DNA of 10,823 bases, from NCBI GenBank assembly GCA_016207285.1, contig JACQPW010000071.1, forward strand, positions 1-10,823, given 5' to 3'. Below the pieces are notes generated by a model. That model did not search any database. It worked only from the letters and a program-made list of their open reading frames with translations, and was not told the origin of the DNA. Origin of the DNA: Candidatus Kerfeldbacteria bacterium. GTDB taxonomy: Bacteria > Patescibacteriota > Patescibacteriia > UBA9570. Shown here one piece after another: positions 1-6,532 of the stretch; the stretch's first letter is position 1; every line of letters begins with the position of its first letter. The translations under genes were made by a program, and so were the position numbers.

Positions 1-1
1 G

Positions 2-1150
2 GGTTCGGATGTTGTGGCGTTGACCGCGCCCTTTACCAGTTTCGTTTTTCCACTTGGATTTTGGTTTAAGCGCATGGGCTTTGTTGATATTCAGCGTGAT
101 AGTGATGATGAGGCTAATCATCCCACTGCCAATCCTAAGACCGTTGCCTTCACTAAGTTGTTGCACTATCTCGGTCAGGGGACGAGCTTATTTATGTTTC
201 CAGAAGGCCATGTCGAGCGTGGTCATTTATTACATTACATTCATACCGGTGTAGCGCGGTTATCGTTGCGTGCCCATGTACCAGTACAAGTGATGACCTT
301 GGTGGGCGGTGAGAATACGTATCTTGGCCATGGCGCCCTTTTGCCAGGAATCTTAACGTTGCGGTTTGGTAAACTCATGCAACCGCCATCCTTATCGGTT
401 TATTTACCATTTCGCAAAGTAGTTAAACCGTACGCCCAAGATATTGAACGCCGTTTGGTCGCCATGCTGCCAGTGCGTTATTTACCGGATTATTATGGCA
501 AACAACCTAATGGCATTGCCGCCTTTGTGGATATTGACCACACCTTGTACTTGGGTTACGCCCAGCAGGATTTCATTCGCTATTTATTAAAAAAGAAGCT
601 CTTACCACGTAGTTTGCCCTTGCGTGTACTGTATTGGATTCTATTAGAACACTTACGGTTATTACCGCACCGCCAATTGATGAAGCTAGCCTATAGCAGT
701 TTAAGCGGTTTACCGATCAAACAGATTAATCGATTGTGTGAACAGTTTTTTCAAGAAGTAGCTATTCATAAAATTAATCACGCGTTATTACCGGTGATTA
801 AAGACCACCAAGCCAAAGGGCATATCGTCGTAGTGGTGACTGAAATCTTTCACCCCTTAGCGCATTTGTTCCAGCACTATTTGGATAGTGTGGCTTGTTT
901 AGATACGATTTTAGCCCAACAGCATGGTCATTATACCGGCGACATTGAATTACTAAATTACGGTTACGCTAAGGCTGAACAGGTAGAAAAGTTTGCTCGC
1001 CTGTTTAATGTCGATTTGGCGCGCAGTTATGCCTATGCGGATGCCACCTCAGATTTACCTATGCTCTATACGTGTCGGCATAAGATTCCGGTTCATCCCG
1101 ATAAACACCTGCAACGCGTCGCCCAGCAGCAACACTGGCAGACTTTATAG
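2..1150 (+). CDS. PlsC-type acyltransferase fused to HAD-IB phosphatase-like domain (5' partial)
   Basis: Likely a membrane-associated enzyme with two parts. Numbering counts the GTG at 14 as residue 1; the frame is open upstream to the window edge, so the true start and the acyltransferase HX4D motif are probably outside. The first ~150 residues match the lysophosphatidic-acid acyltransferase (PlsC) fold: FPEG at 62-65 is the conserved phosphate-binding motif. Residues ~168-378 are a HAD-family hydrolase: motif I DIDHT (D173, D175), motif II T276 after a VVVV strand, motif III K320, and motif IV D343/D347 in YADATSDLPML, as in SerB-like HAD-IB proteins. All HAD catalytic residues are present. 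Family knowledge suggests glycerophospholipid acylation plus phosphomonoester hydrolysis; the HAD substrate cannot be read from sequence. The next gene's promoter lies inside this gene's last codons. Confidence 0.8.
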   Translation, partial: GSDVVALTAPFTSFVFPLGFWFKRMGFVDIQRDSDDEANHPTANPKTVAFTKLLHYLGQGTSLFMFPEGHVERGHLLHYIHTGVARLSLRAHVPVQVMTLVGGENTYLGHGALLPGILTLRFGKLMQPPSLSVYLPFRKVVKPYAQDIERRLVAMLPVRYLPDYYGKQPNGIAAFVDIDHTLYLGYAQQDFIRYLLKKKLLPRSLPLRVLYWILLEHLRLLPHRQLMKLAYSSLSGLPIKQINRLCEQFFQEVAIHKINHALLPVIKDHQAKGHIVVVVTEIFHPLAHLFQHYLDSVACLDTILAQQHGHYTGDIELLNYGYAKAEQVEKFARLFNVDLARSYAYADATSDLPMLYTCRHKIPVHPDKHLQRVAQQQHWQTL

Positions 1151-1163
1151 AGTTTGCTATACT
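1135..1163 (+). promoter_or_regulatory. Extended -10 promoter for tdh operon
   Basis: CTGGCA (1135-1140), 17-bp spacer, TATACT (1158-1163), with TG at 1155-1156 one base before the -10. Transcription should begin about 6-8 bases after the -10, at or just before the ATG at 1172, so the tdh mRNA would be leaderless. The -35 and the first base pairs of the spacer overlap the 3' end of the upstream gene. Confidence 0.65.
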
Positions 1164-1171
1164 ACTGGGCT

Positions 1172-2344
1172 ATGGATACCTTTCAAGCCCTCACCCTCGA
1201 CCTGACCCAAGATGGTTGGGAAAAATCACGTGGCTTTATCAAGCGCACTGTCCCGGCCCCACAGCTGAACGAGGCCGGTAATGCCAAGGATGCCGCCGCG
1301 GTGATCTTAAAAATCCGCTATGCTGGATTGTGTGGTTCTGATCGTGGCATTTGGAATCGCGTCGCTTTTTCGGAAATGTTTAAACAATCCCTGGCTAAAG
1401 AGGGTAAAAGTTTACGGATTTTGGGACATGAATTTGTGGGTGAAGTGGTAGCCGCCGGCTCATCCGTGCAAGCCTTATACGGTATTAAGGTAGGAGATGT
1501 CGTGTCAGGGGATTCTCATGTCACCTGCGGGAGTTGTTTCCAGTGTCGCATGGGTGAAGCCGAAGTCTGCCAAGATCAAGCTATTCTTGGGATCAGTATT
1601 GATGGCATTTTTGCGCAGCAAGTAAAGTTACCGGCCAAAAACCTGTGGCAAATTGATGTTGATCGGGTGCGTCCAGAAGTAGCGGCTATTTTCGATCCTT
1701 TTGGTAATGCTGTTCATGCGTTGACCAAAACTGATGTGCGTGGTGCCCGGGTGGCTATTTTTGGTTGCGGTCAAATTGGCCTGTTTGCGGTGTTGTTAGC
1801 GCGCCATTTTGGAGCCGCCAAAATTATTGGCATCGATACGAATCCAGCCAATGTAGCGATGGCCAAAGCGCTGGGGGCGCACGAAGGTATTCTGGTTCAA
1901 CCTAGTCAAAAGGCCAATCCATATAATGTTGACCAAGCTGTGATCGACCAAATCAACACGTTAACCTATGGTAAAGGGGTCGATGTCAGTTTAGAAATGG
2001 CTGGGTTTAATTCTTCGGTCAATAACTGTATTGCCGCTACGCGTTTTGGTGGTAGTGTCGTATTGTTTGGCATTAAAGATGGTGATTTTGTCATTCCGAA
2101 TTTTTCTCGCATGGTCGTCAAAGGCCTGACAGTGCACAATGTCATTGGTCGACAAATCTTTAAAACTTGGCAAATTACCCAGCGCGTCTTGTCTGATGCC
2201 TCCAATGGGGTACAAGATAAAGTGTGGAATATCATCTTAAAGGGTGGTCAAGGTACCGTGGTGAAGCTATCTGACTATACTCCGGAATTAATGGAGCAAA
2301 AAATGAAGGATCACCCTAAATTAGTATTTGATTTGCAGAATTAA
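1172..2344 (+). CDS. tdh: L-threonine 3-dehydrogenase, zinc-dependent
   Basis: Oxidises L-threonine to 2-amino-3-ketobutyrate with NAD+ (cytosol), feeding the Kbl enzyme encoded next. It is a 390-residue medium-chain dehydrogenase. The catalytic zinc site is C54 (in GLCGSD) with H86-E87 (in GHEFVGEV). The structural zinc loop is C119-C122-C125-C133 with canonical spacing. The Rossmann motif GCGQIG is at 198-203, and D222 at the end of the second strand fits NAD over NADP. DPFGNAVHA (175-183) closely matches the segment I recall from E. coli Tdh. It is longer than the ~341 residues of E. coli Tdh, with an extended N-terminus and a longer loop at ~61-82. ATG 1172 is chosen over TTG 1154, which lies inside the promoter. 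There is no Shine-Dalgarno. A related alcohol dehydrogenase is the alternative, but the kbl neighbour supports Tdh. Confidence 0.85.
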   Translation: MDTFQALTLDLTQDGWEKSRGFIKRTVPAPQLNEAGNAKDAAAVILKIRYAGLCGSDRGIWNRVAFSEMFKQSLAKEGKSLRILGHEFVGEVVAAGSSVQALYGIKVGDVVSGDSHVTCGSCFQCRMGEAEVCQDQAILGISIDGIFAQQVKLPAKNLWQIDVDRVRPEVAAIFDPFGNAVHALTKTDVRGARVAIFGCGQIGLFAVLLARHFGAAKIIGIDTNPANVAMAKALGAHEGILVQPSQKANPYNVDQAVIDQINTLTYGKGVDVSLEMAGFNSSVNNCIAATRFGGSVVLFGIKDGDFVIPNFSRMVVKGLTVHNVIGRQIFKTWQITQRVLSDASNGVQDKVWNIILKGGQGTVVKLSDYTPELMEQKMKDHPKLVFDLQN

Positions 2345-2355
2345 CAACACCTACC

Positions 2356-2459
2356 CGACCTCTCACCCCCTGCCTGCCGGCAGGCAGGTAACCCTCTCTC
2401 CTTTCAGGAGAGAGGGGACATCTCTTCCCCCTCCAGCAAGGAGGGGCTAGGGGAGGTCG
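2356..2459 (+). repeat. Three-hairpin G/C-rich intergenic element closed by an outer stem
   Basis: Fills most of the tdh-kbl gap. The outer stem pairs CGACCTC (2356-2362) with GAGGTCG (2453-2459) and extends two more pairs inward, one a wobble. Inside are a perfect 20-base palindrome at 2369-2388 (CCTGCCTGCC and its complement), a 10-bp hairpin at 2392-2401/2407-2416 with loop TTTCA, and a 7-bp hairpin at 2428-2434/2440-2446 with loop AGCAA. No T-run follows, so it is not a standard terminator. The GGGGAGG at 2450-2456 ends 11 bases before the kbl ATG and is partly inside the outer stem. It resembles dispersed intergenic repeats of compact genomes, but this window holds no second copy of the whole unit. 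Confidence 0.75.
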
Positions 2460-2467
2460 AAAGATAT

Positions 2468-3652
2468 ATGAACCAACTCGTAAACACTATCGCCCAACAG
2501 ACACTAGCTGAAATCGAACAGGCTGGCTTAACCAAACGGCAACGACCGATTAGTTCACGTCAGGGCCCCAGCGTCACAGTGGCTGGAACTGATTATTTGA
2601 ATTTTTGCGCCAACAATTATCTTGGCCTATCGGGTCGGCAAGAGCTGGTAGATGTTGCCAAACAAGCCTTGGAGCAATATGGCTTTGGCCTATCGAGTGT
2701 CCGTTTTATTTGTGGTACCCAGACTGTTCACCAGGCGTTAGAGGCCAAGCTAGCAGCTTGGTTTCATAAGGAGGCCGCTATCACTTTTTCTTCTTGTTGG
2801 GATGCTAACGAAGCCGCCTTTGCTACGGTTTTAACTGACCAAGATGCCATTATTACGGATGAACTGAATCATGCTAGCTTGATTGATGGAATCCGGTTGT
2901 GCAAAGCCGAGCGACATATTTTCAAGCACATGGATATGGCCGATTTAGAGCAGCACTTGAAAGATACCCAAAGCAAGCGACTACGTTGTGTCGTAACGGA
3001 TGGGGTGTTCAGTATGGATGGTGATGTCGCTCCATTGCAAGCTATTTGTGATTTAGCCGACAAGTATAATGCCTATGTGGTGGTGGATGATTCCCACGCC
3101 TCTGGTTTCATGGGTGCCACCGGACGTGGAGCAGTCGAGCAAGCTGGTGTCTTAGAGCGTGTCGATCTTATTACGACGACCTTTGGCAAGGCTCTAGGGG
3201 GGTCTAACGGCGGAGCCATTATTGGTAGTAAGCCGTTGATTGATCTGTACCATCAACGCGCTCGCACGACCTTGTTCACCAATTCATTATCACCGATGAT
3301 TGCAGCTACCACCATGTTTGTCCTGGATTTTATCGATCAACACCCAGAATTGCGGGAGCAGTTATGGAAAAATACGAATTACTTCCGGGAGCACATGACG
3401 GCCGCCGGTTTCACAGTGCCGGCTTCTGTCCATCCAATTGTTCCGGTGATGATCGGCGAAGGGAAAATCGCCAGCGATATGGCTAAAGATATGCTGGCCG
3501 AAGGTATTTACGTGGTTGGGTTTAGTTTTCCGGTGGTGCCGATGGGTAAGGCCAGAATTCGGGTACAAATGAGCGCCTTGCATAATCAAGAACAATTAGA
3601 TACGTTGTTAGCCGCTTTTAAAAAGTTAGGGAAGAAGTATAAATTGATTTAA
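2468..3652 (+). CDS. kbl: 2-amino-3-ketobutyrate CoA ligase (glycine C-acetyltransferase)
   Basis: PLP-dependent cytosolic enzyme that splits 2-amino-3-ketobutyrate with CoA into glycine and acetyl-CoA, completing threonine breakdown begun by Tdh. At 394 residues it is near the 398 of E. coli Kbl. Family marks of the alpha-oxoamine synthases: NHAS with H135 stacking on PLP, the VDDSHASG loop (D207, H210), and the PLP lysine K241 in TTFGKALGG. RIRVQMSA (363-370) carries the C-terminal arginines that hold the substrate carboxylate. SVRFICGT (77-84) favours Kbl over 8-amino-7-oxononanoate synthase (BioF), which is the main alternative; adjacency to tdh settles it. The start ATG has a distant purine-rich SD candidate supplied by the preceding repeat element. 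Confidence 0.93.
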   Translation: MNQLVNTIAQQTLAEIEQAGLTKRQRPISSRQGPSVTVAGTDYLNFCANNYLGLSGRQELVDVAKQALEQYGFGLSSVRFICGTQTVHQALEAKLAAWFHKEAAITFSSCWDANEAAFATVLTDQDAIITDELNHASLIDGIRLCKAERHIFKHMDMADLEQHLKDTQSKRLRCVVTDGVFSMDGDVAPLQAICDLADKYNAYVVVDDSHASGFMGATGRGAVEQAGVLERVDLITTTFGKALGGSNGGAIIGSKPLIDLYHQRARTTLFTNSLSPMIAATTMFVLDFIDQHPELREQLWKNTNYFREHMTAAGFTVPASVHPIVPVMIGEGKIASDMAKDMLAEGIYVVGFSFPVVPMGKARIRVQMSALHNQEQLDTLLAAFKKLGKKYKLI

Positions 3653-3662
3653 CAACCCCCCC

Positions 3663-3709
3663 ACCCTTCATCCCTCCCCCAAATGGGGGAGGGAACGAGG
3701 GAGAGGGGT
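3663..3709 (+). repeat. G/C-rich hairpin element upstream of ferredoxin gene
   Basis: A perfect 10-bp hairpin pairs 3671-3680 with 3685-3694 around the loop AAAT. An outer stem pairs ACCCTTC (3663-3669) with GAGGGGT (3703-3709) with one wobble. The 3' purine arm ends 6 bases before the ferredoxin ATG, so it doubles as the likely ribosome binding site. Same pyrimidine-first, purine-last layout as the element before kbl. No T-run follows, so termination is unlikely. Confidence 0.65.
3685..3708 (+). other. Canonical G-quadruplex motif in 5' leader of ferredoxin gene
   Basis: Four G-runs lie on the coding strand: 3685-3689 (5 G), 3691-3693 (3 G), 3699-3701 (3 G) and 3705-3708 (4 G). The loops are A, AACGA and AGA, so it satisfies the G3+N1-7 rule. 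It competes with the hairpin at 3671-3694, which uses the first two runs, and it covers the presumed SD site of the gene at 3716. Confidence 0.7.
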
Positions 3710-3715
3710 AATTCT

Positions 3716-3997
3716 ATGCCCAAAGTAACCTTTATCACCGACGACAAATCAGCGGACGCCCAAGATGGTGAACTGCTGCGTGAGGTTTGTCAAAAGAATG
3801 ATTTTACCTTACCGTTCGGTTGCGAAAATGGCTTGTGTGGAACGTGTTTAGTAGCGATTAAATCGGGAGCGGAACACTTATCTGAAAAAACGCCACAAGA
3901 AAAAGAGACTCTAGAAGTCTTAATGGCTTACGAAGATCAACGGCTGGCCTGCCAGTGCAAAGTGCAAGGCGGCGATGTCACCTTTGACTTAGAATAA
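3716..3997 (+). CDS. [2Fe-2S] ferredoxin, plant/adrenodoxin-fold family
   Basis: Small electron carrier of 93 residues. The cluster ligands are C36, C41 and C44 in GCENGLCGTC (C-X4-C-X2-C), and C79 in RLACQ. This is the ferredoxin fold with a plant-type cluster-binding loop. C25 and C81 are extra cysteines not expected to bind the cluster. ATG 3716 is chosen because MPKVTF starts the first beta strand; the in-frame ATG at 3683 would translate the G-rich repeat. GAGAGGGG (3701-3708) is a suitable SD. It lies 63 bases after kbl, with no terminator between, and overlaps the next gene by one base (TAATG). Its redox partner is not shown. It could serve an oxidoreductase elsewhere; a link to threonine breakdown is only positional. 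Confidence 0.88.
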   Translation: MPKVTFITDDKSADAQDGELLREVCQKNDFTLPFGCENGLCGTCLVAIKSGAEHLSEKTPQEKETLEVLMAYEDQRLACQCKVQGGDVTFDLE

Positions 3998-4635
3998 TGC
4001 TGTTTCAACTCCTCACCGAGTCACCATTATTAATCTTGCCTTGGGTAGTGGCCGTCTTGTTATCGATTGGTTGGCACGAATTTTCTCATGCTCTGGCTGG
4101 TTATTGGCAAGGTGATGATACCGCGCAACGGGCTGGCCGCTTAACTGCTAATCCATTCGCTCATATCGATTGGATGGGATTTGGTTTGATCTTGTTGGTT
4201 GGTTTTGGTTGGGGTAAACCGACACCATTCAATCCCTATAACTTGAAGTTCAGAAAGTGGGGAAGCACCGTAGTAGCGCTAGCTGGTCCGGCTGCCAATT
4301 TTGTGATGGCCGCAATCGCTTTGAGCATTTACCGCGGGCTTGGTTATACGGCGCTCAGTTGGACTGGCAGCAGTAATTTATTGGAAGTGTTTTTGCTGTT
4401 CATGGCAGAACTCAATATTATGTTGGGTGTCTTTAACCTCATCCCGATCCCACCATTAGATGGTTCAAAATTACTGTACGCGTTACTAGGACCAAGTCGG
4501 CAACAGCTGATTAATCGTTTGGAAGCGCAGGGTCCATGGTTACTATTGATTTTGATCTTATTCGGCCAAGGGATTTTATCTTGGTTGATTCAGTTTGTCT
4601 TTGTGCTCGTTTATCGCTTGTTTGGACTGATTTAG
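3997..4635 (+). CDS. Site-2 protease family (M50) membrane metalloprotease
   Basis: Intramembrane zinc protease of 212 residues. HEFSH (H27, E28, H31) is the HExxH zinc motif in the first membrane segment. NLIPIPPLDG (147-156) supplies the third zinc ligand D155 in the conserved NxxPxPPLDG motif. Hydrophobic segments at ~10-30, ~62-73, ~91-112, ~128-150 and ~174-210 predict several membrane spans. It is the minimal form, without a PDZ domain, so it is not a full RseP, and the substrate is unknown. The ATG overlaps the ferredoxin stop by one base, so translation is probably coupled. The promoter of the next operon lies in its last codons. Confidence 0.88.
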   Translation: MLFQLLTESPLLILPWVVAVLLSIGWHEFSHALAGYWQGDDTAQRAGRLTANPFAHIDWMGFGLILLVGFGWGKPTPFNPYNLKFRKWGSTVVALAGPAANFVMAAIALSIYRGLGYTALSWTGSSNLLEVFLLFMAELNIMLGVFNLIPIPPLDGSKLLYALLGPSRQQLINRLEAQGPWLLLILILFGQGILSWLIQFVFVLVYRLFGLI

Positions 4636-4650
4636 TGACGGTGGTATACT
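4622..4650 (+). promoter_or_regulatory. Extended -10 promoter for the Fn3-like gene pair
   Basis: TTGGAC (4622-4627), 17-bp spacer, TATACT (4645-4650), with TG at 4642-4643 one base before the -10. The predicted start is near 4657, leaving a leader of about 25 bases. The -35 is inside the end of the protease gene. Confidence 0.7.
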
Positions 4651-4681
4651 AACCGGAGATCTATTATTAAGAGTGAATAGT

Positions 4682-5386
4682 ATGAAGTCAACTCAGATTC
4701 TTTTATCCAGCTTGCTTGGGGTATTAAGTGTCGTCACACCGTCCGTAGCTACCCAGTATTCACAAGCCAGTAATATTGATAGTACCGAGCCAGCCAGTAG
4801 CAAACCAGTTCCTACCACGGTAACGTGGATAGCATCCGAACAAGCCGAAGACGGTACCATGACATTAGATCATTTTGTAGTAGTAGTCATGGATGACACA
4901 GACGCTGAGTTGGCAGCGCTCACCGTAACGGATACGAGCCAGCGTTCAATCACACTGACCAAGACGAATGTGCCAGATTTAAAGGTATACAGTGCCTATA
5001 CTGTGCGCGTCGACGAATATTATACGGATGACACCAGCAGTGAAGGGTTTGATGGTACCTTCTATACTCGTCCCCCAAAGTTAAAAAAGGTGCGCGTGAC
5101 GGACAAGACATTTGAAGATGATGGGGATATGACCGTAACGGTAAAATGGAGACAGCCGGTCAATTTGCGTGACTCCTATATCTATTACGATTACAAGGTG
5201 GTGTATCCGAATGATAACAGTCGGTTAGTGGCCGATGACTATAATTGGGGCAGTGATGTGAACAGCGCTACGATTGCCGATCTACCAGCACGTAGTTTAA
5301 AAGTAAAAGTAAGAGCTCGTGACGATCAATATGGTACTGGTCAGTGGTCTGCTTGGAAAAAATTTAATGCCCCTGCAGCCGAGTAA
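4682..5386 (+). CDS. Exported two-domain fibronectin-III-like protein
   Basis: Predicted secreted or surface protein of 234 residues. Residues 1-23 form a signal peptide (MKST, then a Leu/Val-rich core, ending SVA). Two Fn3-like beta-sandwich domains follow, at ~44-130 and ~134-230. Marks are VTWI (47-50), YTVRV (106-110), VKWRQP (154-159), KVKVRARDD (207-215) and a closing GQWSAWKKF (220-228). ATG 4682 is chosen over GTG 4673 because it gives a compact signal peptide and a weak AAGAG site lies at 4668-4672. The charged, Asp-rich surface suits extracellular adhesion or assembly, but the ligand is not known. Paralogous to the next gene, which overlaps its end by 20 bases. Confidence 0.75.
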   Translation: MKSTQILLSSLLGVLSVVTPSVATQYSQASNIDSTEPASSKPVPTTVTWIASEQAEDGTMTLDHFVVVVMDDTDAELAALTVTDTSQRSITLTKTNVPDLKVYSAYTVRVDEYYTDDTSSEGFDGTFYTRPPKLKKVRVTDKTFEDDGDMTVTVKWRQPVNLRDSYIYYDYKVVYPNDNSRLVADDYNWGSDVNSATIADLPARSLKVKVRARDDQYGTGQWSAWKKFNAPAAE

Positions 5387-6029
5387 ATTAATCGGCCTCT
5401 TGGTGTGTGTAGCCTTAGGCGTGGCTACACCAGCCTTGGCGCTGATTAGTCAACCGGTGGTGGAAGCAGAAGCTACCGCACCACGCATTGCTACGGTCTT
5501 GTGGGACGTACCCACAGAGGCTTCAGAAAATGGTGATAAAGTCGTGGCTAGTTGGGAGTTAGATTTAGCGGACAATTTTTCCTTCAGTGGTGCCGATACC
5601 TACACCTATGCAGCTGATCGTTTATCCACCACACTGGATCGTGATCAAGGGTTGCGTAGCATCAAGCAGTATTATGTCCGGGTGCGAGCCATGTATACGG
5701 ATGAGACCAGTAGTAACTATGGCAGTACCTATTTTTACACCATGATTGGTAAAATCAAGAACTTACGTGTAGAGCAGAGTCTAGCGGGCACCGCTAAATT
5801 AAAATGGGATAAACCGGCGCGGGAAGGTGATGCGTTGACCTATAATGTCCGGTTATATCGAAAAAGTAACGATAAATTAGTGTTTGAAGATAGTGTCTAC
5901 GGCAAAAACAATCTGACCGTTACTGGTCTCACCTCCGGGAGACGCTATTACTTTAAGGTGCGGGGCAGAAACGACAGTAAATATGGGATTGGCCGCTGGT
6001 CCGATCCAAAATCCTTCACGGCTTTATGA
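5367..6029 (+). CDS. Exported two-domain fibronectin-III-like protein, paralogue of preceding gene
   Basis: A 220-residue predicted secreted protein with a signal peptide at 1-25 (KLIGLLVCVALGVATPALA core) and two Fn3-like domains at ~38-126 and ~129-220. It shares with its neighbour the same order of motifs: YTDETSS (110-116), KIKNLRV (129-135), KLKWDKP (144-150), and YGIGRWSDPKSF (206-217) matching the neighbour's YGTGQWSAWKKF. It therefore arose by tandem duplication. ATG 5367 is chosen over the upstream in-frame start at 5319, because only this one begins directly with a signal peptide. Translation is likely coupled to the upstream gene. It ends in TGA, which shows that TGA is a stop here. 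No terminator is seen before the rpsL promoter. Confidence 0.75.
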   Translation: MPLQPSKLIGLLVCVALGVATPALALISQPVVEAEATAPRIATVLWDVPTEASENGDKVVASWELDLADNFSFSGADTYTYAADRLSTTLDRDQGLRSIKQYYVRVRAMYTDETSSNYGSTYFYTMIGKIKNLRVEQSLAGTAKLKWDKPAREGDALTYNVRLYRKSNDKLVFEDSVYGKNNLTVTGLTSGRRYYFKVRGRNDSKYGIGRWSDPKSFTAL

Positions 6030-6047
6030 CGATCGTCGTGGTGAGCA

Positions 6048-6077
6048 TTGACAGGTTTGGGTGGTTTTTGGTAGAGT
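6048..6077 (+). promoter_or_regulatory. Extended -10 promoter for rpsL
   Basis: Perfect TTGACA at 6048-6053, 18-bp spacer, TAGAGT at 6072-6077, with TG at 6069-6070. The predicted start, near 6084, is only about 4 bases before the rpsL ATG, so the transcript would be nearly leaderless. Confidence 0.65.
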
Positions 6078-6087
6078 AATCCGCGTT

Positions 6088-6510
6088 ATGCCTACAATCA
6101 ATCAGCTAGCTCGTAAAGGTCGTACCAAGGTGCAACGGAAATCAAAAGTTCCAGCCTTGTTAAGTACCTTTAATGCCATTCAACGTCGCCGTAAAGACTT
6201 ACCAAAGGGGAGTGCTTTTAAACGTGGTGTCTGCACCAAGGTGACAACCACGACCCCAAAAAAACCAAACTCCGCCTTACGTAAGATTGCCCGTGTTCGG
6301 TTATCCAATGGCATGGAAGTCACTGCGTATATCCCAGGTGAAGGCCACAACTTGCAAGAACACTCGATTGTATTGATCCGTGGTGGTCGTGTGCATGATC
6401 TACCTGGTGTGCGTTACCACATCGTTCGTGGTGTCTATGATACGGCTGGAGTAGAGAACCGCCGTGGTAGTCGGTCATTATATGGTGCCAAACGTCCTAA
6501 AGCTAAATAA
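6088..6510 (+). CDS. rpsL: 30S ribosomal protein S12
   Basis: Decoding-centre protein of the small subunit, 140 residues. It starts MPTINQLARKGR, carries PKKPNSALRK (57-66) with the streptomycin-site lysine K58 (E. coli K43), and GEGHNLQEHS (84-93). The ~15-residue insertion at ~26-45 relative to E. coli is like that of Gram-positive S12. At 101-107 the sequence is RVHDLPG: the lysine equivalent to E. coli K88 is a histidine (H103), while the RimO-target aspartate is kept (D104). ATG 6088 is chosen over an upstream GTG at 6061 that lies in the promoter. No SD is seen. It is followed by rpsG after 22 bases, the usual str-operon order. Confidence 0.97.
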   Translation: MPTINQLARKGRTKVQRKSKVPALLSTFNAIQRRRKDLPKGSAFKRGVCTKVTTTTPKKPNSALRKIARVRLSNGMEVTAYIPGEGHNLQEHSIVLIRGGRVHDLPGVRYHIVRGVYDTAGVENRRGSRSLYGAKRPKAK

Positions 6511-6532
6511 GTATTAGAACAGGTAAGTAAGT

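Noticed and set aside
2369..2388. Palindrome that could be a CRISPR repeat
   Set aside because: Only one copy, no regularly spaced unit and no spacers; it belongs to the three-hairpin element.
6027..6029. Possible TGA recoding, as in some Candidate Phyla Radiation groups
   Set aside because: TGA ends the second Fn3-like gene and the methyltransferase gene at sensible positions, and no gene here needs TGA as a sense codon.
6061..6087. Upstream GTG start for rpsL
   Set aside because: It would add nine residues not typical of S12, and the -10 box lies within them; MPTINQL is the normal start.
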